Positions 18,679 to 29,869 are shown, counted from the stretch's first letter. The stretch: 64,000 nucleotides of DNA from Cellulophaga sp. 20_2_10 (GCF_023476645.1 NZ_JAMCOJ010000005.1:1-64000), one strand, 5' to 3'. Numbers and translations: made by a program. Notes: a model not told the origin generated them from the letters alone.

Positions 18679-19833
18679 GTGGGCAAAAATAACTTAAAAT
18701 TTAACAGCAAAACTATTCATGGAGGCCAAGAACCAGATAAGGCCTACGGAGCTGTTATGCCCCCAATTTACCAGACCTCTACATATGCACAAACTTCTCC
18801 CGGTGAGCACAAAGGGTACGAGTATTCTAGAAGTGCAAATCCTACTAGAACAGCCTTAGAAAAGTCTTTGGCTAGCATTGAAAACGGAAATTACGGACTT
18901 GCTTTTGGAAGTGGTATAGCTGCAATAGATGCGGTTATTAAACTTTTAAGTCCTGGTGACGAAGTTATCTCTACGAGTGATTTATATGGTGGTAGTTACC
19001 GTTTATTTAAACAAATTTATGAAAAATTTGGTATTACATTTCATTTTGTTGAAATGGGTAATGCCAGCAATATAGAGAACTACGTTAATAGTAACACAAA
19101 ACTTATTTGGGTAGAAACACCAACAAACCCAATGATGAATATTATTGACATTGTTGCCACTAGTAAAATTGCCAAAAAACACAACATACCATTAGCGGTA
19201 GACAACACTTTTGCTACTCCTTATTTACAAACACCATTAGATTTAGGTGCCGATATTGTTATGCATTCTGCCACAAAATATCTAGGAGGCCATAGTGATG
19301 TTGTTATGGGCGCATTAATTGTAAATGACAAAGAGCTAGCAGAAAAATTATACTTTATACAAAAAGCAAGTGGTGCAATTTGCGGACCTATGGACAGTTT
19401 TTTGGTATTACGAGGCATAAAAACATTACATGTTAGAATGCAGCGACATTGTGAAAACGGAAAAGCTATTGCAACCTATTTAGCAAACCACCCTAAAGTA
19501 GAAAAAGTATTTTGGCCTGGTTTTGACACACATCCTAATTATGAAATAGCAAAAAATCAAATGAAGGATTTTGGAGGTATGCTATCTTTTATTCCAAAAG
19601 GAGCAAATTATGATGATGCTATAAACATAGTTAAAAAGTTAGAGGTTTTTACACTAGCTGAAAGTTTAGGCGGTGTAGAAAGTTTAGCAGGACACCCCGC
19701 AAGTATGACGCACGCAAGTATACCCAAAGAAGAGCGAGAACAAAGTGGAATTGTAGATGCTTTAATTAGACTTAGCGTTGGTATTGAAGACGAGAATGAC
19801 CTTATAGACGACCTAAAACAAGCTATAGGATAA
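18679..19833 (+). CDS. PLP-dependent trans-sulfuration enzyme (cystathionine gamma-synthase/lyase type)
   Basis: A 384-residue fold-type I PLP enzyme of the Cys/Met metabolism family. The cofactor lysine is Lys200 in 'HSATKYLGGHSD'. Other family segments are 'YEYSRSANPTRTALE' (Tyr/Arg at 48-57, which contact the neighbouring PLP), 'VETPTNPMMNI' and 'AVDNTFATPYLQ'. The sequence cannot separate cystathionine gamma-synthase from gamma-lyase; flavobacterial annotations use both. The start is GTG 18679, directly ahead of the conserved N-terminus 'TIHGGQEPD'. A good promoter lies just upstream. Confidence 0.9.
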   Translation: MGKNNLKFNSKTIHGGQEPDKAYGAVMPPIYQTSTYAQTSPGEHKGYEYSRSANPTRTALEKSLASIENGNYGLAFGSGIAAIDAVIKLLSPGDEVISTSDLYGGSYRLFKQIYEKFGITFHFVEMGNASNIENYVNSNTKLIWVETPTNPMMNIIDIVATSKIAKKHNIPLAVDNTFATPYLQTPLDLGADIVMHSATKYLGGHSDVVMGALIVNDKELAEKLYFIQKASGAICGPMDSFLVLRGIKTLHVRMQRHCENGKAIATYLANHPKVEKVFWPGFDTHPNYEIAKNQMKDFGGMLSFIPKGANYDDAINIVKKLEVFTLAESLGGVESLAGHPASMTHASIPKEEREQSGIVDALIRLSVGIEDENDLIDDLKQAIG

Positions 19834-19883
19834 TGATTTTATCAAAAATTTAAAAAAAGAAGGTTTAAATTATATAAATAGTA

Positions 19884-19891
19884 TAATTTTG
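19884..19891 (+). promoter_or_regulatory. -7 element for gdhA
   Basis: TAATTTTG matches TAnnTTTG, 47 bases before the gdhA ATG. GTTTAAA near 19863 could serve as a weak -33. Confidence 0.5.
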
Positions 19892-19914
19892 CCGTTATAA
19901 TTTTAATTCAATAA

Positions 19915-21282
<1,368 letters not shown>

Positions 21283-21299
21283 AACATAACATATATTTT

Positions 21300-21338
21300 A
21301 AAAGCTCCATTAGGTTTAACTTAATGGAGCTTTTTTTT
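21300..21338 (+). terminator. Terminator of gdhA
   Basis: A 12-13-base stem (AAAGCTCCATTA and its complement) with a short loop followed by eight T, starting 18 bases past the gdhA stop. Confidence 0.9.
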
Positions 21339-21400
21339 GCTTTCATCTAAAAACCACTACTATTCCAAATCACTATATTTACAATAACTAAAAAAAATAA

Positions 21401-22120
21401 ATGCAAGTAACCACCAAAGCTATAGTTCTTTCTGCACTTAAATATGGAGACAATAGCTTAATTGTAAAAGCATATACCCTATCAGACGGTTTAAAATCTT
21501 ATTTACTAAAAGGCGTTTTATCATCTAAAAAAGGAAAAGTTAAAGCTGCTTATTTTCAACCACTAACACAATTAGAGTTAGTTGCCGTTCATAAAAACAA
21601 AGGTACTTTAGAGAGCATTAGAGAAGCCAAAACTAGCTACCATTACCAGACACTACACACTTCTATTGCAAAAAATGCAATGGCGCAGTTTCTAGCAGAA
21701 ATGCTAAGCAATAGTTTATTAGAAGAAGAGCCAAACGAGAACCTGTTTAATTATATAGAAGCTTCCCTGCAATGGCTAGATACAGAAACACAAATTGCGA
21801 ACTTTCATCTACATTTTTTACTTAGTATTACCAAGTATTTAGGCTTTTATCCAGATCGTAAGAACAATGGTTTTTTCTATTTTGATTTAGTTGAAGGTAG
21901 TTTCATAAATAAACCCTCTTTAAATCCCATTTTAGAAGGAAAAAATTTAAACTACTTTAAAATGTTTTTAGGCACAAATTTTGATGCAATATATACCGTA
22001 AAGATGAATAAAACAGACCGGCAAGATTTACTAAAGTCACTTATTCTGTATTTTGAATTACATTTACAAGGATTTAGAAAACCAAAATCTCTTGTTATTT
22101 TAAATGAAATTTTTAGTTAG
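21401..22120 (+). CDS. recO: DNA repair protein RecO
   Basis: Helps RecA load onto single-stranded DNA in the RecFOR pathway. The 239-residue protein has an N-terminal OB fold ('TKAIVLSALKYGDNSLIVKAYT', which is the usual RecO opening) and a C-terminal helical domain. The zinc-finger cysteines of some RecO proteins are missing, as is common in Bacteroidota. Its 3' end touches the signal-peptide start of the next receptor gene. Confidence 0.93.
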   Translation: MQVTTKAIVLSALKYGDNSLIVKAYTLSDGLKSYLLKGVLSSKKGKVKAAYFQPLTQLELVAVHKNKGTLESIREAKTSYHYQTLHTSIAKNAMAQFLAEMLSNSLLEEEPNENLFNYIEASLQWLDTETQIANFHLHFLLSITKYLGFYPDRKNNGFFYFDLVEGSFINKPSLNPILEGKNLNYFKMFLGTNFDAIYTVKMNKTDRQDLLKSLILYFELHLQGFRKPKSLVILNEIFS

Positions 22121-22121
22121 T

Positions 22122-24533
22122 ATGAACAAAGCTTTTTTTATTCTTTTTTTATTCTTCTTCAACAGCATTTTTGCTCAAGAAATTATAATTTTAGATCAAG
22201 ATACAAAAGAACCAATACAAGATGTTGCTATCTTTAATTCTGATAAAAGCAAAACAGCCTTAACTAGTTTTAATGGTAGCGCAAATCTTTCCGTTTTTAA
22301 TAAAAACGAACGCATTACTCTAAAACATATTGGTTATCAAACTAAAAAAACAACAAAAAATTTACTTTTAAAAAGAGGAGAAACCATCTACTTGGTTTTA
22401 GCTGTAGAAGAATTAGATGGTATTGTAATGTCTGTCTCTAAATGGGAGCAACAAAAAAAGGACATACCACAAAAGGTTGTATCCATTTCCGAGAAAACAA
22501 TTGCCTTTACCAATCCCCAAACGGCTGCCGACTTGCTACAGAAAAGTGGCAAAATATTTGTGCAAAAAAGTCAGCTTGGCGGAGGAAGCCCTATGATTAG
22601 AGGGTTTGCAACCAACAGACTTTTAATAACTGTAGACGGTGTACGTATGAACAACGCTATATTTAGGGGTGGCAACCTACAAAACGTTATTGCTATAGAT
22701 CCTTTTTCCATAAGCAATACTGAGGTTATTTTTGGTCCTGGATCGGTTATTTATGGTAGTGATGCTATAGGTGGCGTTCTAAATTTTTATGCTAAAAAAC
22801 CTGTGTTTTCAAAAACCGAAGAAGCAAATGTACTAGGCAACACCACATATAGATTTTCTACTGCAAACTCAGAAAACACAATACATGCAGACATAAACTA
22901 CGGCAAACAAAAATGGGCCTTTTTAACAAGTGTTACGTATAGCGATTTTGGCGATTTAAAAATGGGTGAACATGGTCCTGACTCTTACTTAAGACAAAAT
23001 TATGCAGAGACTATAAATAATGAAGACATACTAACAATTAATAGCAACCCTAAAAAACAAGTAACGTCTGGCTACAATCAAATTAATGCAATGCAGAAAA
23101 TTGCATTTAAACCAAACAATAACTGGAATTACGACTTAGGATTGTACTTTTCTGAAACATCTGACTTTAGCAGATACGACCGACTTATTAGGCCTTCTAA
23201 AGACGAAACGGGGTTACGTTCAGCAGAATGGTATTATGGCCCACAAGAGTGGTTTATGAGCAAACTAGGAATGCAGCACCATGGCAAAGGTAAATTTTAT
23301 GATCGGTTAAAAATAAACGCAGCATATCAGCATTTTGGAGAAAGCAGGAACGATAGAGATTTTGGTTCTAAAACATTAAGTACCACAGAAGAAGATGTAG
23401 ATGCTTTTTCTACTAATATAGATTTTGAAAACAAAAGAATTGGAGACTTACGTCTTTATTATGGTTTAGAATATGTATTTAACAAGATAAACTCTAAAGG
23501 TTTTGAATCCGATACAGAAAGCAACCAGATTACAAACGCCGCATCTAGATACCCCGATGATTCTAGGTGGCAAACAACAGCTGGTTATATTAACGCTGAA
23601 TACAAAGCAAAACCTAACCTAACCCTGTTGTCTGGTTTACGTTATAGTCACGTTTGGATTAATGCTGAATTTGACAAGACATTTTATCCATTTCCGTTTG
23701 ATGATGCAAATTTAAACGCGGGTGCATTAACTGGAAGCATTGGACTAAGCTGGTTTCCTAAAGAAAGTTTTCAGGTTACATTTAATGGTTCTACAGGTTT
23801 TAGAGCTCCAAATATAGATGATGTTGGTAAAATTTTTGATTCGGAACCTGGTTCTGTCGTGGTTCCTAATCCAAACTTAGAGGCAGAGTATGCGTACAAC
23901 GTTGATTTAGGAATTCAAAAAAACTTTAACGACAAGGTTATTATTAAAGGAGCCGCATTCTATACGTACTTAGTTGATGCCCTAGTGCGTAGAGATTTTA
24001 CTTTTAATGGTGAAACCGAAATAGAATACCACGGAGAATTAAGCAATGTACAGGCAATACAAAATGCAGCCAAGGCTTATGTTCATGGATTTGAATTTGG
24101 CGTAGATGCATATTTTACGGAGCACTTATCACTATCATCTAACTTAACATTTACAAAAGGCATTGAGGAAGAAGAAGATGGCACGGAGTCTCCTGGGAGA
24201 CACGTTGCTCCTACTTTTGGAGATGTACATTTAATCTGGAAAAACGATAAATTAAAAACAGATTTATTCTTAAATTTTAATGGTGAAGTTTCATACAACA
24301 ACTTATCATCATCAGAACGTAGTAAAGATTACATTTATGCAGCAGACAGTAACGGAAACCCATACAGTCCTAATTGGCAAACCCTAAACTTACATACCAG
24401 TTACCAAATCACAAATAAAATAAAAGCTACTCTTGGCTGGGAAAACATAACTAATCAACGCTACAGAACTTATTCTTCTGGTATTGTAGCGCCAGGGACA
24501 AACTTAATTTCCTCAATTAGCTATCAATTTTAA
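22122..24533 (+). CDS. TonB-dependent receptor, hemoglobin/transferrin-receptor type
   Basis: An 803-residue outer-membrane importer. The signal peptide is MNKAFFILFLFFFNSIFA. A CarboxypepD_reg-like domain follows (about 20-100), then the plug with 'SPMIRGFATNRLLITVDGVR' and 'GPGSVIYGSDAIGGVLNF', then a long barrel ending in 'SISYQF'. The 'RGFATNR-(V)DGVRMN' and 'GSDAIGG' pattern is that of heme, hemoglobin or transferrin receptors, so iron or heme uptake is likely but unproven. An ATG at 22104 is in frame, but the signal peptide begins properly at 22122, just after the recO stop. Confidence 0.88.
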   Translation: MNKAFFILFLFFFNSIFAQEIIILDQDTKEPIQDVAIFNSDKSKTALTSFNGSANLSVFNKNERITLKHIGYQTKKTTKNLLLKRGETIYLVLAVEELDGIVMSVSKWEQQKKDIPQKVVSISEKTIAFTNPQTAADLLQKSGKIFVQKSQLGGGSPMIRGFATNRLLITVDGVRMNNAIFRGGNLQNVIAIDPFSISNTEVIFGPGSVIYGSDAIGGVLNFYAKKPVFSKTEEANVLGNTTYRFSTANSENTIHADINYGKQKWAFLTSVTYSDFGDLKMGEHGPDSYLRQNYAETINNEDILTINSNPKKQVTSGYNQINAMQKIAFKPNNNWNYDLGLYFSETSDFSRYDRLIRPSKDETGLRSAEWYYGPQEWFMSKLGMQHHGKGKFYDRLKINAAYQHFGESRNDRDFGSKTLSTTEEDVDAFSTNIDFENKRIGDLRLYYGLEYVFNKINSKGFESDTESNQITNAASRYPDDSRWQTTAGYINAEYKAKPNLTLLSGLRYSHVWINAEFDKTFYPFPFDDANLNAGALTGSIGLSWFPKESFQVTFNGSTGFRAPNIDDVGKIFDSEPGSVVVPNPNLEAEYAYNVDLGIQKNFNDKVIIKGAAFYTYLVDALVRRDFTFNGETEIEYHGELSNVQAIQNAAKAYVHGFEFGVDAYFTEHLSLSSNLTFTKGIEEEEDGTESPGRHVAPTFGDVHLIWKNDKLKTDLFLNFNGEVSYNNLSSSERSKDYIYAADSNGNPYSPNWQTLNLHTSYQITNKIKATLGWENITNQRYRTYSSGIVAPGTNLISSISYQF

Positions 24534-24549
24534 AAAGTTTAGACATAAA

Positions 24550-24581
24550 AAAAGCCCGATTAAGTTAATAATCGAGCTTTT
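24550..24581. terminator. Terminator between convergent genes
   Basis: A 13-base stem (AAAAGCCCGATTA against TAATCGAGCTTTT) with one C/A mismatch and a 6-base loop. It lies between the receptor and the downstream minus-strand lipoprotein gene. Confidence 0.7.
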
Positions 24582-24604
24582 AAAGTATATCTTAAAAATA
24601 TATC

Positions 24605-25048
24605 TTAGTTAGTCATTTTAGTTGCATATTCTTGCAATTCTTTAGACTTAGCTGTCATATATTCTGTTAACTTTTTAGCATCATCAGCAGAAAGGTTTTT
24701 CATTACATCCTGAGATTTAGTAGCTAATTCTTGAGATTTAGTACCAAGTGCAGCAAGAGCTGTCATATTTTTGCTTTCAGCAGCTTCTTTATATTCTGCT
24801 ACGTATTCGTCATATGTTTTAACATATTCTGCTACTGCAGCATCGTCAAAACTAGGAACACCATCAACAGCTTCATTTACAGCTTCTTTAGTATCCTCAA
24901 CAACTTCTTTAGTTTTGTTTGCAGTCTCTTCTGCAGCCTTTTCTACTTCTTCAGTAGCTTCTTTTGCTTTATCAGTAGCTTCTTTACAAGAAACAAATGA
25001 TACACTTACAGCTAACATTAATGCAGAACCTAAGATTAATTTTTTCAT
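24605..25048 (-). CDS. Helical, Lys/Glu-rich small lipoprotein
   Basis: A 147-residue predicted lipoprotein (lipobox 'SFVSC', Cys21). Residues 22-65 are a low-complexity amphipathic helix built from K-E-A-T/E-E-V units ('KEATDKAKEATEEVEKA'), reminiscent of LEA or apolipoprotein-like helices. The rest is also helical. The composition suggests an envelope stress or membrane-associated role, which is inference only. I do not recognise a specific family. A consensus -7 element lies 68 bases upstream. Confidence 0.75.
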   Translation of the reverse strand: MKKLILGSALMLAVSVSFVSCKEATDKAKEATEEVEKAAEETANKTKEVVEDTKEAVNEAVDGVPSFDDAAVAEYVKTYDEYVAEYKEAAESKNMTALAALGTKSQELATKSQDVMKNLSADDAKKLTEYMTAKSKELQEYATKMTN

Positions 25049-25115
25049 TCTTTTTTAGTTTTTATTGTTTGTTATGTTACACCTAATCTACGTGTTAAAA
25101 CATATTTTAGATGTG

Positions 25116-25123
25116 CAAAACTA
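25116..25123 (-). promoter_or_regulatory. -7 element for the helical lipoprotein gene
   Basis: On the minus strand it reads TAGTTTTG, matching TAnnTTTG; the leader would be about 60 bases. Confidence 0.5.
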
Positions 25124-25347
25124 AAAAAAACTTTGGTATTTATGTTAAGAAAACCTTAAAAACTTTAATAATTGTTTAAAACATAACGTTTTATAAACGT
25201 TAAAAAATCATTTTTATTTCTTACAAAAGCTTTCTCTTTAACTCACAAAACAAAGATAAATTCATCTATAAATCACTAAAAAAAAGGAAAGCAATAAAAA
25301 GACTACGCTTTTGTATTTTGAAAAACTATTATTCACTCAAAATTCAT

Positions 25348-25355
25348 TAGTTTTG
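25348..25355 (+). promoter_or_regulatory. -7 element for ileS
   Basis: TAGTTTTG, a perfect TAnnTTTG, 34 bases before the ileS ATG. The nearest TTTG upstream (25317-25320) is a little too far (27 bases). Confidence 0.5.
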
Positions 25356-25388
25356 CAAACTTAAAATGTAGTACCAGAAGCACTTAAT

Positions 25389-28300
25389 ATGAAGTTTGAG
25401 GAATATAAAGGATTAGACCTACCAAAGGTAGCAGAGAACATACTAGAATACTGGAAAGCGAATAATATTTTTGAAAAAAGTGTTACGAACAGAGAGGGCA
25501 AAGAAGGATATGTCTTTTTTGAAGGACCGCCATCTGCAAATGGTATGCCTGGTATACACCACGTAATGGCGCGTACTATTAAAGATATTTTTCCTCGTTA
25601 TAAAACTATGAAAGGATTCCAAGTTAAGCGTAAAGCTGGTTGGGATACGCATGGTCTACCAATAGAACTTGGTGTAGAAAAAGAATTAGGTATTACTAAA
25701 GAAGATATTGGTAAAAAAATATCTGTAGAAGAATACAACGCTGCTTGTAAAAAGGCGGTGATGCGTTACACAGACGTTTGGAACAAAATGACCGAACAAA
25801 CTGGGTATTGGGTAGATATGGAAGATCCATACATAACGTATAAGTCTAAATATATGGAATCTGTTTGGTGGCTACTAAAGCAGATATACAATAAGGATCT
25901 TATTTACAAAGGCTATACAATACAACCCTATTCACCAAAAGCTGGTACAGGTCTTAGTTCTCACGAGCTAAACCAACCTGGAACATACCAAGATGTTACA
26001 GACACCACTGTAACTGCACAGTTTAAAGCAAATAAAGAAACACTGCCAGAGGCATTTAAAAATGTAGAAGGTGATGTCTTTTTTATAGCTTGGACAACAA
26101 CCCCTTGGACATTACCGTCTAACACAGCATTAACTGTTGGTCCTAAGATAGATTATGTTTTAGTGCAAACTTTTAATCAATATACATTTGAGCCTGCTAA
26201 AGTAATCCTAGCTAAAAGTTTATTAAACAAACAATTTAGCGGTAAATTTATAGCTGCAGAAAGTGATGATGATTTTACAAACTACACTGCTACAGACAAA
26301 AAAATACCCTATAAAGTTTTAGCAGAAGTTAAAGGTACAGACCTTGTTAATGCTACTTATGAGCAATTAATGGATTATGTACTGCCTTACCAAAATGCAG
26401 AAAATGCATTTAGAGTAATATCTGGTGATTTTGTAACTACAGAAGATGGTACTGGTATAGTACATACTGCCCCAACTTTTGGTGCAGATGATGCAATGGT
26501 TGCCAAACAGGCAACACCAGAAATACCACCAATGTTGGTATTAGATGAAAATGACAATCCTGTTCCTTTAGTGGATTTACAAGGTAAATTTAGAAAAGAA
26601 CTAAAAGAACTAGGTGGCAAATATGTTAAAAACGAATATTACAACGACGGTGAAGCACCAGAGCGTTCTATAGACGTAGAAATTGCCATAAAATTAAAAG
26701 AAGAAAACAGAGCATTTAAAGTAGAGAAATATGTGCATAGCTACCCTAACTGCTGGCGCACAGACAAACCTATACTTTACTACCCATTAGACTCTTGGTT
26801 TATTAAGGTAACAGATGTAAAAGATAAAATGTTTAACCTAAACGAAACTATAAACTGGAAACCTAAATCTACAGGTGAAGGACGTTTTGGCAACTGGTTA
26901 GCTAATGCAAATGACTGGAACTTATCTAGATCTCGTTATTGGGGTATTCCTTTACCAATTTGGAGAACTGAAGATGGCAAAGAAGAAATAATAATAGGCT
27001 CTGTATCAGAATTAAAAGAAGAAATGTCTAAATCTGTTGCTGCTGGCATTCTAGAAAAAGACATTTTTGAAGATTTTGTTGTGGGTGATATGTCTGAAGA
27101 CAACTACGACAAAATAGATCTTCATAAAAACATTGTTGATCAAATTACATTGGTTTCTGCTAGCGGTAAACCAATGAAAAGGGAAAGCGATTTAATAGAT
27201 GTTTGGTTTGATAGTGGCTCTATGCCATATGCACAATGGCATTATCCTTTTGAAAACAAAGAATTAATAGACGATAACAAAGCGTATCCTGCAGATTTTA
27301 TTGCTGAAGGCGTAGATCAAACACGTGGTTGGTTCTATACGTTGCACGCAATTTCTACAATGGTGTTTGACTCTGTTGCATATAAAAATGTTGTGTCTAA
27401 CGGTTTAGTTTTAGATAAAGAAGGAAAAAAAATGTCTAAGCGTTTAGGTAATGCTGTAGATCCTTTTGAAACTATGAACACTTACGGACCAGATGCCACT
27501 CGTTGGTATATGATCTCTAATGCAAACCCTTGGGACAATTTAAAGTTTGACTTAGAAGGTATTGCAGAAGTAAAAAGAAAATTCTTTGGTACTCTATACA
27601 ATACCTACTCTTTCTTCTCGCTTTACGCTAACATAGATGACTTTAGCTATACAGAAGAAGACATTGCATTAGAAGAGCGCCCAGAGATAGATCAATGGAT
27701 ATTATCTGAACTACATACCTTAATTAATAAGGTAGATTTAGCTTACGAGGATTACGAACCTACAAAGGCAGCTAGACTTATATCTAACTTTGTACAAGAA
27801 AATTTAAGTAATTGGTATGTTCGTTTATGTAGAAGACGCTTCTGGAAAGGAGACTATCAACAAGATAAAATATCTGCCTACCAAACGCTATACACTTGTT
27901 TAGAAACGGTTGCTAAATTATCTGCCCCTATTGCTCCGTTCTTTATGGACAGACTTTACAAAGATTTAACCCAGGCAACAACTAAAGAAAAAGCGGAAAG
28001 TGTACATTTGGCTGACTTTCCAAAATACAATGAAGCTTTAGTAAATAAGGAGCTTGAAAGTAAAATGGAAAAAGCACAGACTATATCGTCATTAGTATTG
28101 TCTATTCGTCAAAAAGAAAAAATAAAAGTACGCCAACCATTACAAAGAATAATGGTTCCTGTATTAGACGAAAAACAAAAACACGAGATAGAAGCCGTTG
28201 CAGATTTAATTAAGTCCGAAGTAAACGTAAAGGAAATAGAACTTTTAGATGATGCCTCTGGCATTTTGGTAAAACAAATAAAACCAAACTTCAAAACTTT

Positions 28301-28790
28301 AGGCCCTAAGTACGGTAAAGATATGAAGCTGATTGCCAATGCAGTAAGTAAATTAGAGCAAGATGACATTCAAAAAATTGAGCAAAACGGTGAAATAATT
28401 ATTGCAATTGATAATAAAAGTATTAATTTACAGCTGCAAGATGTAGAGATTTTGTCTCAAGATATAGAGGGTTGGTTAGTTGCTAGTTCTGGTGGCTTAA
28501 CGGTTGCTCTAGATGTTACAATTAGTGACGATCTTAGAAAAGAAGGTATTGCAAGAGAACTAGTAAACAGAATACAAAATCTAAGAAAAGAATCTGGTTT
28601 TGAAGTAACAGACAAGATTGATATAAAAATATTGAAAAATAGCTATTTAGAAAATGCTGTTGCAGACAACATAGCTTATATTAAAACTGAAACATTAACA
28701 GCGGAACTTAATTTTGAGGAAAAACTGGACAATGGCACAACAATTGCTTTTGATGAAGTAAATACAAAATTGTTTATCCAAAAACATTAA
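25389..28790 (+). CDS. ileS: Isoleucine--tRNA ligase
   Basis: Charges tRNA-Ile. The 1133-residue enzyme has the class I signature PGIHH at 54-58 (HIGH variant) and KMSKR at 681-685. The editing CP1 domain lies between them ('AWTTTPWTLPSNTAL' and 'TAPTFGADD'), and 'DVWFDSGS' is also present. The length and the long C-terminal region without a zinc finger resemble the eukaryote-like type 2 IleRS found in many Bacteroidota, a class often less sensitive to mupirocin; that type assignment is inference. The DksA-like gene begins 4 bases downstream, so they form an operon. Confidence 0.97.
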   Translation: MKFEEYKGLDLPKVAENILEYWKANNIFEKSVTNREGKEGYVFFEGPPSANGMPGIHHVMARTIKDIFPRYKTMKGFQVKRKAGWDTHGLPIELGVEKELGITKEDIGKKISVEEYNAACKKAVMRYTDVWNKMTEQTGYWVDMEDPYITYKSKYMESVWWLLKQIYNKDLIYKGYTIQPYSPKAGTGLSSHELNQPGTYQDVTDTTVTAQFKANKETLPEAFKNVEGDVFFIAWTTTPWTLPSNTALTVGPKIDYVLVQTFNQYTFEPAKVILAKSLLNKQFSGKFIAAESDDDFTNYTATDKKIPYKVLAEVKGTDLVNATYEQLMDYVLPYQNAENAFRVISGDFVTTEDGTGIVHTAPTFGADDAMVAKQATPEIPPMLVLDENDNPVPLVDLQGKFRKELKELGGKYVKNEYYNDGEAPERSIDVEIAIKLKEENRAFKVEKYVHSYPNCWRTDKPILYYPLDSWFIKVTDVKDKMFNLNETINWKPKSTGEGRFGNWLANANDWNLSRSRYWGIPLPIWRTEDGKEEIIIGSVSELKEEMSKSVAAGILEKDIFEDFVVGDMSEDNYDKIDLHKNIVDQITLVSASGKPMKRESDLIDVWFDSGSMPYAQWHYPFENKELIDDNKAYPADFIAEGVDQTRGWFYTLHAISTMVFDSVAYKNVVSNGLVLDKEGKKMSKRLGNAVDPFETMNTYGPDATRWYMISNANPWDNLKFDLEGIAEVKRKFFGTLYNTYSFFSLYANIDDFSYTEEDIALEERPEIDQWILSELHTLINKVDLAYEDYEPTKAARLISNFVQENLSNWYVRLCRRRFWKGDYQQDKISAYQTLYTCLETVAKLSAPIAPFFMDRLYKDLTQATTKEKAESVHLADFPKYNEALVNKELESKMEKAQTISSLVLSIRQKEKIKVRQPLQRIMVPVLDEKQKHEIEAVADLIKSEVNVKEIELLDDASGILVKQIKPNFKTLGPKYGKDMKLIANAVSKLEQDDIQKIEQNGEIIIAIDNKSINLQLQDVEILSQDIEGWLVASSGGLTVALDVTISDDLRKEGIARELVNRIQNLRKESGFEVTDKIDIKILKNSYLENAVADNIAYIKTETLTAELNFEEKLDNGTTIAFDEVNTKLFIQKH

Positions 28791-28794
28791 AACT

Positions 28795-29178
28795 ATGGCG
28801 CAAGAATTAAACGTGAGATACGGCGATAAAGACTTAGAAGAATTTAAAGTTCTTATTACCGAAAAAATAAGTAAAGCTAAAGAGCATTTGGAACTTTTAA
28901 AAAGTTCTTATATGAATGATGGTAATAATGGTACCGATGACACCTCGCCAACATTTAAGGCTTTTGAAGAAGGCTCACAAACAATGAGCAAAGAAGCAAA
29001 TACGCAATTAGCTATTCGTCAAGAAAAATTTATTCGCGATTTAAAGAATGCAATACTGCGTATAGAAAACAAAACATACGGCGTATGTAGAGTTACTGGG
29101 AAACTAATAAACAAAGAACGTTTAAAGTTAGTACCACACGCAACACTTAGCATAGAAGCTAAAAATATGCAGAAATAA
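28795..29178 (+). CDS. DksA/TraR-family protein lacking the zinc cysteines
   Basis: A 127-residue protein with a helical N-terminal part and the DksA C-terminal segment 'YGVCRVTGKLINKERL' followed by 'PHATLSIEAK'. DksA binds RNA polymerase through the secondary channel and tunes transcription with ppGpp. The usual four zinc cysteines are reduced to Cys98 alone, a pattern I associate with Bacteroidota homologues. It is co-transcribed with ileS and ends at a tight terminator. Confidence 0.88.
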   Translation: MAQELNVRYGDKDLEEFKVLITEKISKAKEHLELLKSSYMNDGNNGTDDTSPTFKAFEEGSQTMSKEANTQLAIRQEKFIRDLKNAILRIENKTYGVCRVTGKLINKERLKLVPHATLSIEAKNMQK

Positions 29179-29180
29179 AC

Positions 29181-29205
29181 AAACGCCCTCTTAAGGGCGT
29201 TTTTT
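29181..29205 (+). terminator. Terminator of ileS-dksA
   Basis: AAACGCCCT pairs with AGGGCGTTT over a 4-base loop, followed by T residues, directly after the DksA-like stop. Confidence 0.9.
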
Positions 29206-29215
29206 AATATATTAA

Positions 29216-29836
29216 ATGAAATCTTTTATAATTACATTAGTTGCATTCTCTTTTAATTTTTTGGTTGCCCAAAAAATTGTAGAAAAGTCTGTACTTAACG
29301 ACCATATTTCTTTAATTAATATTAATACTGAGAACTGTTACGAGGTTACCATAGAAACAACCAACACAAACGATGTTACTGTTTCTGCTACTATAGATGG
29401 TGAGTATCAAAAAGATTTACTTTTAGAAATCAAAGAAGAAGCCTCTAGTATTTTTATTAGCACAGGCTTTAGTCCAACATTTACCAATCCAAATGATAAG
29501 CTTAGTGCTCACAAAGTAATATCTATCTCTTTACATATTGTCTTACCAAACTACAAAAATGTAAGAATGTATGGCAAGAGCTCCAACATAACTGCATCTG
29601 GCAAGTACAACAACATAGATATATCACTATCAGACGGTTATTGTGTTTTAAAAAGCATTGAAGAGACAGTTGCCGTAACTACCCAAAGTGGCAATATTAC
29701 GGTAGAGAGCAATAACGCAAACATTACAGCAAAATCTAAATACGGAGCAATTGTTGCTGAGAAACTTACAAAAGGCGACATAATTTTCAACTTATCTACC
29801 ATTACAGGAAACATACACATCTCTAAAACCAAATAA
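29216..29836 (+). CDS. Exported DUF4097-like adhesin-fold protein
   Basis: A 206-residue protein with a signal peptide (MKSFIITLVAFSFNFLVAQ). The mature part is rich in short beta strands with serial 'I-T-V-x-S/N' steps, such as 'SGNITVESNNANITAKSKYGA' split over repeats near the C-terminus. This is the right-handed beta-helix-like pattern of DUF4097/DUF2807 proteins. The function is unknown. It follows the ileS-dksA terminator by a few bases and precedes the lspA promoter. Confidence 0.65.
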   Translation: MKSFIITLVAFSFNFLVAQKIVEKSVLNDHISLININTENCYEVTIETTNTNDVTVSATIDGEYQKDLLLEIKEEASSIFISTGFSPTFTNPNDKLSAHKVISISLHIVLPNYKNVRMYGKSSNITASGKYNNIDISLSDGYCVLKSIEETVAVTTQSGNITVESNNANITAKSKYGAIVAEKLTKGDIIFNLSTITGNIHISKTK

Positions 29837-29841
29837 TTGTC

Positions 29842-29849
29842 TATTTTTG
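29842..29849 (+). promoter_or_regulatory. -7 element for lspA
   Basis: TATTTTTG matches TAnnTTTG, 5 bases after the upstream stop and 20 bases before the lspA ATG, so lspA can be transcribed on its own. Confidence 0.5.
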
Positions 29850-29869
29850 CCGAATCTATCTTGTAAAGA

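Larger units (their letters stand above)
25049..25388. other. Divergent intergenic region, 340 bases
   Basis: A very AT-rich gap between the helical lipoprotein gene (minus) and ileS (plus). I see one promoter element for each side (25116-25123 and 25348-25355) and short inverted pieces such as AACGTTTTATAAACGTT near 25187-25203. No open frame of note and no T-box-like stem-loop set ahead of ileS could be recognised. Confidence 0.5.

Noticed and set aside
22104-22121. Start of the 22122 receptor at an upstream ATG
   Set aside because: It would add six residues ahead of a well-formed signal peptide and overlap recO further; 22122 is the simpler start.
24731-25058. Two plus-strand frames opposite the helical lipoprotein
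   Set aside because: The low-complexity Ser/Phe composition is a shadow of Lys/Glu/Ala-rich codons on the other strand; the lipobox and signal peptide belong to the minus-strand frame.
25049-25388. T-box or other tRNA-sensing leader ahead of ileS
   Set aside because: No T-box sequence, specifier stem or terminator/antiterminator pair can be seen, and T-boxes are not expected in this phylum.
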